Source: Streptomyces sp. F001 (GTDB lineage: Bacteria; Actinomycetota; Actinomycetes; Streptomycetales; Streptomycetaceae). Taken from it: a DNA stretch of 64,000 nt. The position numbers were made by a program, and so were the translations under genes. The notes under the pieces are model-generated. The model ran no database searches, was not told where the DNA came from, and worked only from the letters and a program-made list of their open reading frames with translations. Below, in pieces: positions 28,184-37,330 of this stretch. Position 1 is the first letter of the stretch; each line of letters begins with the position of its first letter. The DNA lies in NCBI RefSeq assembly GCF_004187715.1, contig NZ_QZWF01000007.1, positions 186,001 to 250,000 on the forward strand, written 5' to 3'.

Positions 28184-28882
28184 ATGACACCCACCGACCT
28201 GTCTCGCCTGCAGTTGCCGCGAGCGTGCCGTGATGCTCTTGCCCAGCAGCGGCCGGAGCGGATCGACCGTCACACCATTACCATCGCCTCCGACTGGTGG
28301 AACACCGAGATAGCCGCCGCCCACCTGCCTGGTGCTCCCGTGACCGGACCGGATGTCACGCAGCTCAGTCGCGGGGACTTGTTCACAGACGCGGCCAATC
28401 TTGATGCGAGTTCCGAAAAGGAACTGCTCCGGTTTCTATGGCGAGTCCTCGCCTGGGGCAGTGGCATGAAACTCCGCCTCAACCGCAAGCGCATCCGAGC
28501 CGTGGCGGATAGCCAGTCCTCAGCCGTGGCGGCTCTGCGCCAGGCTCTGCAGGCAGCCCGCGAGGATCCCGCGCAGGCATACGAAGCTCTGCGTCCAGGA
28601 GGGCGCAACGCAATCGCGTACCTGGGCCCGTCGTTCTCGACCAAGGTCCTGTACTTCGCCGGCGGCGGCGCTCTCGACCACCCGTGCGCGATCCTGGACT
28701 CTCAGGTGGCCACCACGCTCAAGAACAACTGCGGGTGGGACTCGCTCGGTGAGGACGAATGGCCCACCAGCACCTACGCTCGGTACTCCGCGCTCCTGGA
28801 CCGCTGGGCTCAGGAGGAGAGCGGCCGGCTCGGGCGCCGTATCGGCGTCGACGAAATCGAACGATGGTTGTTCAAGCCCTGA
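28184..28882 (+). CDS. 8-oxoguanine DNA glycosylase OGG-fold protein
   Basis: The 232-residue product starts MTPTDLSRLQLPRACRDAL with AGGATGGGG upstream. Its middle and end match the OGG-fold proteins of actinobacteria: SRGDLF, LAWGSGMKLRLNRKRI, YLGPSFSTKVLYFAGGG, CAILDSQVATTL and WPTSTYARYSALLDRWAQE. These resemble the helix-hairpin-helix glycosylase core, but I cannot point with certainty to the catalytic lysine/aspartate pair. A DNA-repair or foreign-DNA-related role is inferred from family only. Confidence 0.7.
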   Translation: MTPTDLSRLQLPRACRDALAQQRPERIDRHTITIASDWWNTEIAAAHLPGAPVTGPDVTQLSRGDLFTDAANLDASSEKELLRFLWRVLAWGSGMKLRLNRKRIRAVADSQSSAVAALRQALQAAREDPAQAYEALRPGGRNAIAYLGPSFSTKVLYFAGGGALDHPCAILDSQVATTLKNNCGWDSLGEDEWPTSTYARYSALLDRWAQEESGRLGRRIGVDEIERWLFKP

Positions 28883-29201
28883 AGGGCGAACCGCACTGTC
28901 GGATGCGGGCGCAGACGTCCAAAGCCCACGGTCGCCCAGAGTGCGTCGGGGTGTAGGGGTAGGAGTCGTGCCACTCGTGTGCCAGATGCTGTGGAGACTC
29001 ACGGGGAACAGCGGGGACTCGGCCGCAGGTCCGCAGAGGCGCGTGTACCGTTCCGCCACAGGTCAATGCAGTCTTCGCCCCGAGAAAACCCAAGCTTCCC
29101 AAGCTGATGGCGCCCTCGGCTGGGAGACCGTCCATCGGCGCCTACCCTGCCCGTTCCACCAGCAGGGCCGGCTTGTCGGTGCAGTGTGAGAGCCTCCGGG
29201 C
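28883..29201. other. Gene-free stretch
   Basis: About 320 bases between the OGG-fold gene and the interrupted small gene contain no frame with similarity that I recognise. Confidence 0.4.
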
Positions 29202-29558
29202 ATGAGCTACGACTTGGCTGTGTGGGAGGGGGAGCGTCCGGCCGACGACAGGGCGGCCGGGCGAGCGTTCACGGCCCTCTATGACCGCTACGTGGACACG
29301 GATGAGCAGCATCCGCCGATCGAGCGCATAGCGGCTTACGTCGCCGCGCTCCTGCAACGGTGATGTGACCTGACCGAGGACGTGGAGGACACCTCCCCCT
29401 GGTCGACGGGGCCGTTGATCGGGGAGGCGTGCGGCCCGCTCATCTACTTCCCGATGCGGTGGAGCATGGCGGAGGAGGCCTCCACCTATGCGGCGGCCCT
29501 CGCACAGTCCATGGGGCTGGTCTGCTTCGACCCTCAAGAGAACCGGTTCAGGCCCTGA
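29202..29558 (+). pseudogene. Small Streptomyces protein gene with premature stop
   Basis: The frame MSYDLAVWEGERPADD runs 53 codons to a TGA at 29361-29363 and then continues in the same frame (CDLTEDVEDTSPWSTGP to FDPQENRFRP) to 29558. The total, 118 residues, looks like one conserved Streptomyces hypothetical family in which the junction reads RWCDLTED; a TGG-to-TGA change explains the break. The function of the family is unknown to me; such small proteins are often immunity-like. Confidence 0.6.
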
Positions 29559-30043
29559 AGCTGAGGGGCGCGCTTCCGTCTCATTCAGCACCGTTCACCG
29601 GCTTTCAGGCAGGACCCAGAGCCGCTCGTGAGCCGACCGTCAACCTCCCATCAACGCACGTGAACGCCCCCGCACACAGCCCACCACCCCACCAACACAG
29701 TTGGAAAGCGAGTAACGCGGTTCGATTCCCGCCACGGCCTCTGGTGTCTGACCATGCAAAACAAAGGGGTGGCACCCGCGGAGGGCGCCACCTTTCCGGA
29801 CTTCCGTCTCAGTAATCCGGGGGCCTGACGGCTCCACCCCGTGGGCGTGAAAATCGGTGCGTGGCCGTCCGGCGGACGTCGAGGAAACTTGGTGCGATCC
29901 GAGCCTGTGTCTCAGTTCCCGTCTCCCTTGCCCAACACCGGCGCGCAGCTGGCCTCCGACTCACATGCGGGGAGGAGCCGCGAACGCGCCGGATACCGGA
30001 GGGTGCTCCGACGGTGGGGCACCCCTCGTGCACAGCACGAACG
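29559..30043. other. Gene-free stretch with tRNA-like remnant
   Basis: About 485 bases without a convincing gene. CAGTTGGAAAGCGAGT at 29698-29713 resembles the anticodon arm of tRNA-Ser(GGA), and GCGGTTCGATTCCCGC at 29717-29732 resembles a T arm, but no complete tRNA can be folded. A GC-rich inverted repeat near 29772-29795 may be a terminator. Confidence 0.45.
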
Positions 30044-30427
30044 TCAGCTCTGAGAGCGGTCCCGCGCGTGGTGGTGCTCGTGGCCGGGGTCGTCCCGGTG
30101 GTCGTGGCCCGGGGGACGTTGCGCCAGGGCTTGGGCGCGTGCGGTTACCTCGTCCGTGGACACGGCGCACAGGCCGACGAGCACGTCCTCCAGGGCGGCC
30201 AGCCAGAGCCGGTAGTAGGGATACGGCTCGTCCCGCGCCGGCGTGGCCTCCCAGGCCGCGATGCGGGCGATCAGGGCGGCCTGGAATTGCGGCCAGGTGA
30301 ACGCGCCCGCCTCGTACAGGCTGACGGCCATGCCGAAGGCGCGGCTCTCCCACGGCTCGGAGAACACCAGCTCGCCGTTGGAGCGGGGCGGTGCGGCCGG
30401 GCCCTCGATGTCCAGCGGCGCGGTCAT
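30044..30427 (-). CDS. Nitrile hydratase activator/accessory protein
   Basis: The 127-residue protein resembles the N-terminal half of nitrile hydratase beta subunits (FSEPWESRAFGMAVSLYEAG, then FQAALIARIAAWEA and YYRLWLAALEDVL) and ends in a His/Asp-rich tail (HDHRDDPGHEHHH) that could bind the metal. Proteins of this type deliver cobalt to the alpha subunit. The ATG overlaps the alpha stop by four bases. Confidence 0.88.
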   Translation of the reverse strand: MTAPLDIEGPAAPPRSNGELVFSEPWESRAFGMAVSLYEAGAFTWPQFQAALIARIAAWEATPARDEPYPYYRLWLAALEDVLVGLCAVSTDEVTARAQALAQRPPGHDHRDDPGHEHHHARDRSQS

Positions 30428-31020
30428 GGGGCCGCCACCTTGGCCACGCCGACCATCGCATCCCTCGTCACCAGGGACACGAGCTCTTCCTCGGTGAGGT
30501 GCTCGGTGCCTGCCGGGCGCTCGGGCAGCACCAGCCAGCGCACCTCACTGGTGGAGTCGTGAACGGTGATCTGCACGTCGTCGTCGAGGTCGAGTCCCAT
30601 CTCGGACAGCACCGTGCGGGGTTCCTTCACCACGCGCGCACGGTAGGCGGGGTCCTTGTACCAGCTCGGTGGCAGGCCGAGCACCGGCCACGGGTAGCAC
30701 GAGCACAGCGTGCACACCACCACGTGGTGGGTGGTCGGGGTGTTCTCCACCACCACGATGTGCTCGCCCTGCGGCCCCGAGAAGCCGAGTTCCTTGATGG
30801 CGGCAGTGCCGTCCTGGAGCAGCCGCCGCCGGTACTCCGGGTCGGTCCACGCCTTGGCGACGACCTTGGCGCCGTTGAGCGGGCCCACGTTGGTCTCGTA
30901 CTCGGTGATGATTCCGTTCATCACCTTCGGGTCGATCAGTCCCCGCTCGGTGAGCAGCTGCTCGAGCGCCTCGGTGCGCAGGGCCGGAGGAAGGCGCTCG
31001 CCCGATCCGGTGGTGGTCAT
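30424..31020 (-). CDS. Nitrile hydratase alpha subunit, cobalt type
   Basis: Nitrile hydratase hydrates nitriles to amides. The 198-residue alpha subunit starts MTTTGSGERLPPALRTEA and carries the metal claw VVCTLCSCYPWP. The threonine in CTLCSC marks the cobalt form (iron enzymes have serine there). RVVKEPRTVLSEMGLDL and STSEVRWLVLPERPAGTE are conserved. It overlaps the beta gene by four bases (ATGA) and the activator gene by four, so all three form one operon. Confidence 0.95.
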   Translation of the reverse strand: MTTTGSGERLPPALRTEALEQLLTERGLIDPKVMNGIITEYETNVGPLNGAKVVAKAWTDPEYRRRLLQDGTAAIKELGFSGPQGEHIVVVENTPTTHHVVVCTLCSCYPWPVLGLPPSWYKDPAYRARVVKEPRTVLSEMGLDLDDDVQITVHDSTSEVRWLVLPERPAGTEHLTEEELVSLVTRDAMVGVAKVAAP

Positions 31021-31688
31021 GATGTGGTCTCCAGGTAGCTCTCGTACATCTCCACGGTGAGCGCGAAGGGATCGGCGTCGGCGCCCCACAGCTCGCGTGA
31101 GTCGAACCGCACCGAGTAGACGTGCTGAGGGTTCTCACCCAGAAAGTGGGCGTTGGTGTCCGGCAGCACGGAAGCGGGCCGGATGTCCTGGACGACTCCG
31201 GTGTGTCCGCGCACATAGCGCGGCAGCCGGGTGTGCCCGGGCACCGACACGTCCCGGGCCCGCACACACTCGCCGACGGCGAAGGCCGGCGCCGTGTCCA
31301 TGGAGCGCAGCGAGCCCACGGCAGTGGGCGCGTAGTCGGGTACTGCGGGCGCGGGGATCGGGGGCTCCTCGACGTGTTCGCCGCGCAGGTTGCGGGCGCG
31401 GGCGTCGATCGCACCGGGCGCCAGGATGGCGCTGTCGGTGAGCATCAGCTCCCCAGCGTTGAGCCAGCGCCCGTAGTAGCCGTCGTCCAGGTAGGCGACC
31501 CGGTCCAGGCGCTCCAGCGCGTGGCGGAAGGCGTCCACGTTGATGCCGCCGGACGCCACACGGCTGGAGAGGATCGCCAGCGCGAAGGCCCGGCGCTGCC
31601 AGGGCTCCGCGAAGACTGGTTCATCACGCCGCGGCGAGTGAACGGGACCCCATCCCGGGGTTCCTCCCATATCCGCAATGCCATCCAT
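31017..31688 (-). CDS. Nitrile hydratase beta subunit
   Basis: The 223-residue beta subunit begins MDGIADMGGTPGWGPV, the classic beta N-terminus, and continues with EPWQRRAFALAILSSRVASGG, LDDGYYGRWLNAGELMLTDS, a C-terminal SH3-like barrel (VGECVRARDVSVPGHTRLPR) and VYSVRFDSRELWG. The start was chosen over an upstream ATG because family similarity begins there. It is the first gene of the operon; order beta-alpha-activator. Confidence 0.94.
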   Translation of the reverse strand: MDGIADMGGTPGWGPVHSPRRDEPVFAEPWQRRAFALAILSSRVASGGINVDAFRHALERLDRVAYLDDGYYGRWLNAGELMLTDSAILAPGAIDARARNLRGEHVEEPPIPAPAVPDYAPTAVGSLRSMDTAPAFAVGECVRARDVSVPGHTRLPRYVRGHTGVVQDIRPASVLPDTNAHFLGENPQHVYSVRFDSRELWGADADPFALTVEMYESYLETTS

Positions 31689-31862
31689 GGCAGGACTCTC
31701 CAAATAGCCGCATAACGGACTGGACATCTGAATCGTATGCGGCAGGTGTCATCCGTGCCGCGATGACGACGCCGCGCATACGCCTGGGCCGCGCCCTCAA
31801 GCCCGCTGTGTTCGGCCGGCCGCCAGTGATGCAGTGCAGCTAATGTCGATGGAGGACGCGCA

Positions 31863-32141
31863 ATGCCCATGTCTCACGCGGAGATCTTGGTACTGACGGA
31901 GTGCGCTAGTGGTTCATGGAACATGCAATGGCGGCTCAAGTGTCCCGCCTGCGGAACCGACGAGGTCGGCGACCACGAGGCAGTGACCGTGCACCCCGAC
32001 CGGGACGACTACGACAGCCCGCTGGGGACCCGCGGCGGATACGTACGAGTCGACCTGACATGCAGCGATGGACACGGCTTCGCCTTCATCATGGGCAACC
32101 ACAAAGGGGCGGAGTTCGTCGGCATCGTGCCTCGTGTCTGA
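31863..32141 (+). CDS. Hypothetical 92-residue protein with a CPxC motif
   Basis: GGAGG lies seven bases before the ATG. The protein MPMSHAEILVLTECASGSW contains LKCPACGTDEV, a possible half zinc site, with a single additional Cys in LTCSDGHGF. It diverges from the nitrile hydratase operon. I do not recognise a family. Confidence 0.6.
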   Translation: MPMSHAEILVLTECASGSWNMQWRLKCPACGTDEVGDHEAVTVHPDRDDYDSPLGTRGGYVRVDLTCSDGHGFAFIMGNHKGAEFVGIVPRV

Positions 32142-32260
32142 GGTGAGAACCTGGCCCTCATGTCGCTCGTTGTCCTGGTCTTTGTCCAGCGCGCTGACGG
32201 ACGCCCCCGTTCACTTGCCGTACGCGCACCCCGTCTGACCTGCCGCGCGAACCCCCACGG

Positions 32261-32299
32261 ACGCCCCCGTACGGTCATGCGGACAGTTGGAAAGCGTGT
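32261..32299. repeat. Second copy of the ACGCCCCCG / CAGTTGGAAAGCG motif
   Basis: ACGCCCCCGT at 32261-32270 followed by CAGTTGGAAAGCGTGT at 32284-32299 repeats the arrangement at 29664-29713 in direct orientation. The two copies flank the nitrile hydratase block. Confidence 0.5.
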
Positions 32300-32349
32300 G
32301 GGTCGACAGCGGACGGGATGAGAGCTGAGGAGGGTGTGGGGTAGGTGAA

Positions 32350-33066
32350 TCATCGGCTGCGGGAGTCGGCAAGCCATGCGCGCCAGACGCATCGGGTGTT
32401 GGGTATCTCGGGACGGTCGAGCAGCCAAAGCAGGTAACTTGCGTGAAGCTGTGCCCACGGGTTGTCCGAGCGGTGAGCCCTGTCGGGTCTGCCGCGCAAG
32501 TCGTCTCCGTCTATGGCCCGTGCCACACGCACGTACTCACGGTCCTTGCACCGGTAAGCACGCTGGACAACGAGATCAACAAGATCGACGAGTTTGGCTC
32601 TGACCGCTTCGCCATGGCCGTTGGCCGCCAGCTTCCGTATGAGTGTTTGCTTCGTACCCCACGCCTTGGCGTGTTGTGTCCACTCCTGTGGATACCGGGC
32701 CTCCCACTCCAGGAAGAGCAGCGCGAAGGGCAGCCCCGGCCACGTGCTGATGCCCCCAGAGATGGGCGTGTTCCACAGTGCTTCCGGCAGGCAACGACTC
32801 GCGGCCTCGTCGTAAGCCTCTCGGGCAGCTACGAGCACCGGCTCCCGGTACTGTTCCTCGTGCCCCAATCCTGAGGTCAGGTGCCAGGCCTCGTTGAACC
32901 GAGCACGAGTTCTCCGGACCTTGGCGCGAGCGCTGGCCAGGCGGACAAGTGCAGCGGCACGTTCGACGGGTTCCGGTGCTATCAAGCCGTAAGCCCACTC
33001 CAAACGCTCAGCCCACCCGTGGCCGTCGTCGGCGCCCGAGTGAAGCTTCCCCTTGATCACGGACAC
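32350..33066 (-). pseudogene. Unknown gene split by an IS3 element after codon 7
   Basis: The native frame enters at 33040 reading GADDGHGWAERLEWAYG and ends at 32350. The apparent first nine residues (MSVIKGKLH) come from the terminal repeat of the adjoining IS3 element. The original 5' end is on the far side of the element: complement of 36148-36132 gives ATG ACG AAG GTG GCA GGC TCG, in frame with the rest once the 4-bp duplication CGAG is removed. The protein is rich in Trp, Arg and Glu and has no motif I recognise. A truncated product could still be made from the IS-derived ATG. Confidence 0.8.
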
Positions 33067-33107
33067 CTGGAGACTGGGACGTGAGGTTCCAGAGGAAGTA
33101 GCACCAG

Positions 33108-33413
33108 GTGGGAAGCAAGAGCAACCGCAGCAGGCGGTACACGGAGGAGTTCAAACGGGACGCGGTCGCGCTCGTGCGCTCCTCCGGGAAGACCGTCACC
33201 GAGGTGGCCCGGGAGCTCGGGGTCAGCGCTGAGGGACTGCGGAACTGGGTCAAGCAGGACACGATCGACCGCGGGCAGGGGGCGCCGGGAGAGCTGACGA
33301 CGGCCGAGCGCGAAGAGCTGCGCCGGCTGCGGAGGTTGGCCGCCGAGCAGGCGGAGACGATCGAGGTGCTGCGAAAAGCGGCGGTCTTCTTCGCGAAGGA
33401 GAGCGATCGATGA
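33108..33413 (+). CDS. IS3-family transposase OrfA
   Basis: The 101-residue protein starts at a GTG and has the helix-turn-helix of IS3 OrfA proteins (YTEEFKRDAVALVRSSG, VTEVARELGVSAEGLRNWV) and a C-terminal leucine-zipper-like segment (LRRLRRLAAEQAETIEVLRK). Its stop overlaps the orfB start by four bases; a fused product would need frameshifting. Confidence 0.93.
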   Translation: MGSKSNRSRRYTEEFKRDAVALVRSSGKTVTEVARELGVSAEGLRNWVKQDTIDRGQGAPGELTTAEREELRRLRRLAAEQAETIEVLRKAAVFFAKESDR

Positions 33414-34303
33414 GCGATGTGTACGCGTTCATCGAGGCGGAGAAGACCATCCATGGCGTCGCTCTTCTGTGCCGGCTGCTGAAGGTGGCCCGCTCCTCCT
33501 TCTACGCGTGGCTGGCCGGCGAGAAGACCCGGCGGGCGAAGCAGGCTGCCGACGACGCCCTGGCGCACGAGATCACCGTGCTGCACCTCGCCTCCCGCCG
33601 CGCCTACGGGGTGCCGCGGATCCATGCTGAGCTGCGCCGGCTCGGGCACCGGATCAACCGCAAGCGCATCGAGCGCGTCATGCGCGAGCGCGGCATCGCC
33701 GGCGTGACCCGCCGCAGGCGCCGGTCGCTGACCCGCCCGGCCAAGAGGGCCGTGCCCGCGGCGGACCTGCTCGGGCGGGACTTCACCGCCCCGGCACCCG
33801 GGATGAAGCTCGTCGGCGACATCACCTTCATCGCCACCGAGGAGGGCTGGCTCTACCTGGCGACCTGGCTCGATCTGGCGACCCGCGAGATCGTCGGCTA
33901 CTCCATGGCCGACCACCACCGCGCCTCGCTGGTCGTCGACGCGCTGGTCATGGCTGCCGCACGCAGCCGGCTCCAGCCCGGCTGCATCGCGCATTCGGAC
34001 CGCGGCAGCGAATACACCTCCGACGAACTCCGCCGCGAGATATGCCGGTTGGGGCTGCGGCAGAGCATGGGCCGCACCGGCTCGTGCTTCGACAACGCCG
34101 CCGCCGAGTCATTCTTCGCACTGCTGAAGGAAGAGATCGGCACCCGCTGCTGGCCGGACCGGGCGAGCGCCCGAGCGGAGGTCTTCGCCTTCATCGAGAC
34201 CTTCTACAACCGCCGGCGACTGCGGAAGCATCCGGTCTGGGGCTACCTCACCCCGCTGGAGATCCGGCAACGACACGAACAAGGACACGCCCTCGTGGCG
34301 TAA
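33410..34303 (+). CDS. IS3-family transposase OrfB (DDE integrase)
   Basis: This 297-residue catalytic subunit has an HTH_21-type region (ASRRAYGVPRIHAELRRLG) and the DDE triad in KLVGDITFIATEEG, IAHSDRGSEYTSDE and FDNAAAESFFALLKEE. It appears intact. The right terminal repeat of the element is, however, split by the IS4 insertion, so transposition of this copy is probably impaired. Confidence 0.94.
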   Translation: MSDVYAFIEAEKTIHGVALLCRLLKVARSSFYAWLAGEKTRRAKQAADDALAHEITVLHLASRRAYGVPRIHAELRRLGHRINRKRIERVMRERGIAGVTRRRRRSLTRPAKRAVPAADLLGRDFTAPAPGMKLVGDITFIATEEGWLYLATWLDLATREIVGYSMADHHRASLVVDALVMAAARSRLQPGCIAHSDRGSEYTSDELRREICRLGLRQSMGRTGSCFDNAAAESFFALLKEEIGTRCWPDRASARAEVFAFIETFYNRRRLRKHPVWGYLTPLEIRQRHEQGHALVA

Positions 34304-34335
34304 GCATCGAGTGTCCAACATCACGGGGAAACTTC

Positions 34336-36116
34336 CAAGGCCGGGTAGTTAGCGTTTTCGCAGGTCACACAAGGGAGTTGAGAAGGTCCTGCCACGGAGC
34401 AACGGAGCTCGTTGGTACAGGCAGTCGTCCAAGACAGCTTGTTGCCGAAGGAGCTCCGTTGCCCGGTCATTGTGTCCTGCCGTCGCCGCTGGCGACCATC
34501 ACCCGTACGGTCACTGTGGCCGCGGGCCGGTTCGCGCCGGGTCATCTGGGGGAGCTGACGGCGATCGTGCCGTTCGAGCTGGTCGACGCGGTCTTGTCGG
34601 AGACGAGGGTCGTGCAGCGGCGGCTGCGGGATCTGCCCTCGCGGGTCGGGGTCTACTTCCTGCTGGCGATGTGCATGTTCCCCGAGGTCGGCTACCGGCT
34701 CGTCTGGGCCAAGCTGACGGCCGGCCTGTCGGGGATGCCGGTTGTCCGCCCGAGCACGAAGGCACTCCGTGATCTGCGCCGCCGACTCAGGCAGCGCGCC
34801 GGTGCGTGCGTTGTTCGAGGTGTTGGCCGGGCCGTTGGCCCGGCCAACCATGCCGGGAGTGCGGTTCGGCCCGTATCGGACAGTGTCGTTCGACGGCTGC
34901 AGCTCGATCAAGGTGCCTGACAGCGAACGCAACCGGGGCTGGCTGGGGCGGTGCCCCCACGGCGGGTATCCCCAGGTCGAGCTGATGACGCTGGTCGAGA
35001 CCGGCACCCGGGCCGTCATCGCAGCGGTTTTCGGTCCCACCCGGGAGGGTGAAACCTCCTACGCCACCAGGCTGTTGCACCATCTGAGCCCCGAGATGCT
35101 GGTGCTGTGGGACCGGGGCTTCGACAGCAACGACTTCCTCACCGCCGCGCACGCCACCGGCGCACAGGTCCTGGGCCGCATCCGCCAGCGCCGCCGCCCA
35201 CCAGTCCTTCAAACTCTCGCCGACTCCTCCTACCTCTCGGTCATCGGCGGCGTCCCGGTGCGCATCATCGAAGCCCAGGTGAGTATCACCTGCACCGATG
35301 GCAGCACCTTCGAGGGCTCCTACCGTCTGGTGACCACGCTCCTGGACGCCCGCCGCTACCCCGCCGACCGCCTCGTGTGCCTGTATCACGAGCGTTGGGA
35401 GCACGAGAGCGCCTACTACGCCTTGCGCCACACCATCCTGCACGGGCGTGTCCTGCGCTCGCACGACCCGGCCGGCGTCGAGCAGGAGGTGTGGGCCGTG
35501 CTCGCCCTCTACCAGGTTCTGCGACGCACCATGGTCCAGGCGGCGGAGTCCCAGCCAGGCACCGATCCCGACCGCTGCGGGTTCACCGTCGCCCTCCAGA
35601 CCGCCCGTGACCTGCTGGTATGCGCGGAAGGAGTCTTCGAGCAGGGCACCGGGGAGATCGGCCGACGCGTCCTGTCGGCGCTATCGCCCGCACGCCGGGG
35701 CCGCGTCAGCACCCGCAAGGTGAAGTCCCCCATCTCCCGCTACGCGGAAAGGAAACTGGACGGCCGCCCCGACGCCAGCAAGACCGTGACCTCGACGGTG
35801 ATCACTCTCCTGCCGCCGCCGGCGCCGGAGCCCGCACTGCCCACGACCACGGTCCCCCAGTACGTCGGCCCCGGCCAGAGCAGCAACCGCATGACACGTG
35901 TCCTGGCCATCCTGCAGGCAGAACCCGAACGGCTATGGCGCTCAAGGGAGATCGCCGAACTCCTCGGCGACGTCACCCTCGTCGCCACCTATCGACAACT
36001 CGCCCGCTGGACCGAGAAGGGAATGATCAAGAGGGTCCGCACCGGGCGCTACGCGGCAGTCACGCGGGAAACGGCCCCCTTGCGTGACCTGCGAAAACGC
36101 TAACTACCCGGCCTTG
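34336..36116 (+). mobile_element. IS4-family element inserted in the IS3 right end
   Basis: Terminal inverted repeats CAAGGCCGGGTAGTTAGCG and its complement CGCTAACTACCCGGCCTTG bound 1,781 bases; the repeats extend over at least 30 bp. A perfect 10-bp target duplication GGGAAACTTC lies at 34326-34335 and 36117-36126, as expected for the IS4 family. Confidence 0.92.
34461..36103 (+). pseudogene. IS4-family transposase, frameshifted
   Basis: A TTG start with AAGGAG upstream gives the N-terminal domain (LPGHCVLPSPLATITRTV to STKALRDLRRRL). Near 34786-34790 the frame shifts: an extra A in CTCAGGCAG separates it from the catalytic part (GSAPVRALFEVLAGP onward). The downstream part has DDE-type residues in TVSFDGCSSIKVPD, MLVLWDRGFDSND and YHERWEHESAYYAL, and ends RETAPLRDLRKR. 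Without frameshifting it should be inactive. Confidence 0.85.
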
Positions 36117-36148
36117 GGGAAACTTCACGAGCCTGCCACCTTCGTCAT

Positions 36149-36493
36149 GTGACAGATCATCCCCTGATCGGTGCACCGAGGCGATCTCAATACGCTCGGC
36201 GTTAGCCCCAAGGGGCGCGTACAGCAACGGGGTACAGCAACCACAGCAACCGCCCCCACCCGGTAGCGTCCCTCAGGGGCTGCGATGCGACCGATATGAC
36301 TGCCGCCGACCGATCCACATAGAGCTACGGATCAGAAGGCGTCTGACATCCACGGCTGACATCAACGACGCCAGACGGGGGCTTACAGGGAGGGCTCAGG
36401 TACTTGATCCCCGCAGGCTGAACCCTCTCTCGCGATCACCGCCGTTGAGCACATGCCGATGGACAGCGCGGTGCGAGGAGTGCTGCGGCTGAG
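36149..36493. other. Gene-free stretch upstream of the split gene
   Basis: About 345 bases following the displaced 5' codons (36132-36148) of the interrupted gene. It should contain that gene's promoter; no other gene was recognised. Confidence 0.35.
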
Positions 36494-37330
36494 TCACCCC
36501 TCAATGGATCGGAAGTCGTCACTACGAAAGAAATGAGCGTCCAGGCGGCTTGTGGGGAACGCGTACATGCGGTCCGTGAGCATGCGGACGAGGAACTCAC
36601 CCAGACCGCAGTCGTATCGCTCCCAGTCACCGTACTGGCCGACGAGGACGGGCCAGTCGTCCGGATCGGCCGTCCCGGTCTGCCAGACGAAGTCGAACTC
36701 TTGCTCCGAGGATCCCCATCTCAGAAGCCCGTCCGGCGCCGGATAGCCCTCGCTCTTGGCCCAGTCCACGAGGTCCATGCCCCGGGCTCCGGGGACAAGG
36801 AGGTCGACGTACTCATCGAAGCCGCCCGGACCGAACAGGTCGACGATCTCCTTGTAATCACTCGGCAGCGAGGTGCCCAGATCGGCCTCGACGGCAGGCC
36901 AGTCGACGGCCGGCTGCGGCACCGGTTCCCATCCGGTGAGGATGCACAGCTTCTCGGCCCAGGAGGCACCCTCGGGGAACCCGGTGACCGCAGGGTCCTC
37001 ACGATGGGCAATCACCACGACCACGCGCTCTCGGTGTGAGGTGACGACGCTGCCGCAACCGATCCAGTGAGACCTGTAGGCCCAGCCCCGCATCTCGAGC
37101 AACTCGTCCCCGAACGTCTCAACGAGCGGCAGCCCAGTGCGCTCGGTGAGTGACGGGTCGGTGAAGCCGTCCGCGGCGAGATTGCGTGGCCTGCCTGCCC
37201 ACCGGCTCACTTCGGCAAGCAGTTCCTTCAGACTCGTGCCCTCCGGGGCCTCAAGAATGACCGGTGGTCCGCCCGCAACCGATGAGTCGATGATCTTCCA
37301 GATGGCGGCAACCACTTCCGAATCCCCCAT
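36494..37330 (-). CDS. SMI1/KNR4 (SUKH) domain protein
   Basis: The 278-residue protein has a SUKH-like core in the second half: VDWPAVEADLGTSLPSDYKE, then IVDLFGPGGFDEYVDLLVPG and later EFDFVWQTGTADPDDWPVLV. SUKH proteins are frequent immunity partners of polymorphic toxins. The N-terminal ~130 residues are unrelated to the domain. No toxin gene is adjacent. Confidence 0.7.
   Translation of the reverse strand: MGDSEVVAAIWKIIDSSVAGGPPVILEAPEGTSLKELLAEVSRWAGRPRNLAADGFTDPSLTERTGLPLVETFGDELLEMRGWAYRSHWIGCGSVVTSHRERVVVVIAHREDPAVTGFPEGASWAEKLCILTGWEPVPQPAVDWPAVEADLGTSLPSDYKEIVDLFGPGGFDEYVDLLVPGARGMDLVDWAKSEGYPAPDGLLRWGSSEQEFDFVWQTGTADPDDWPVLVGQYGDWERYDCGLGEFLVRMLTDRMYAFPTSRLDAHFFRSDDFRSIEG

Larger units (their letters stand above)
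33041..36127 (+). mobile_element. IS3-family element containing a nested IS4-family element
   Basis: The left terminal repeat TGAAGCTTCCCCTTGATCAC starts at 33041. The right one, read inward on the other strand, is TGAAGTTTCCCCGTGATGTT and is recovered only by joining 34335 to 36127 across the nested IS4. A 4-bp target duplication CGAG flanks it (33037-33040 and 36128-36131). It encodes OrfA and OrfB and interrupts a small gene. Confidence 0.88.

Noticed and set aside
29696..29741. A complete tRNA gene
   Set aside because: Only anticodon-arm-like and T-arm-like pieces are present; no acceptor stem or D arm can be formed.
33008..33994. A 328-codon minus-strand frame across the IS3 genes
   Set aside because: It is antisense to the IS3 OrfA and OrfB, whose motifs are clear.
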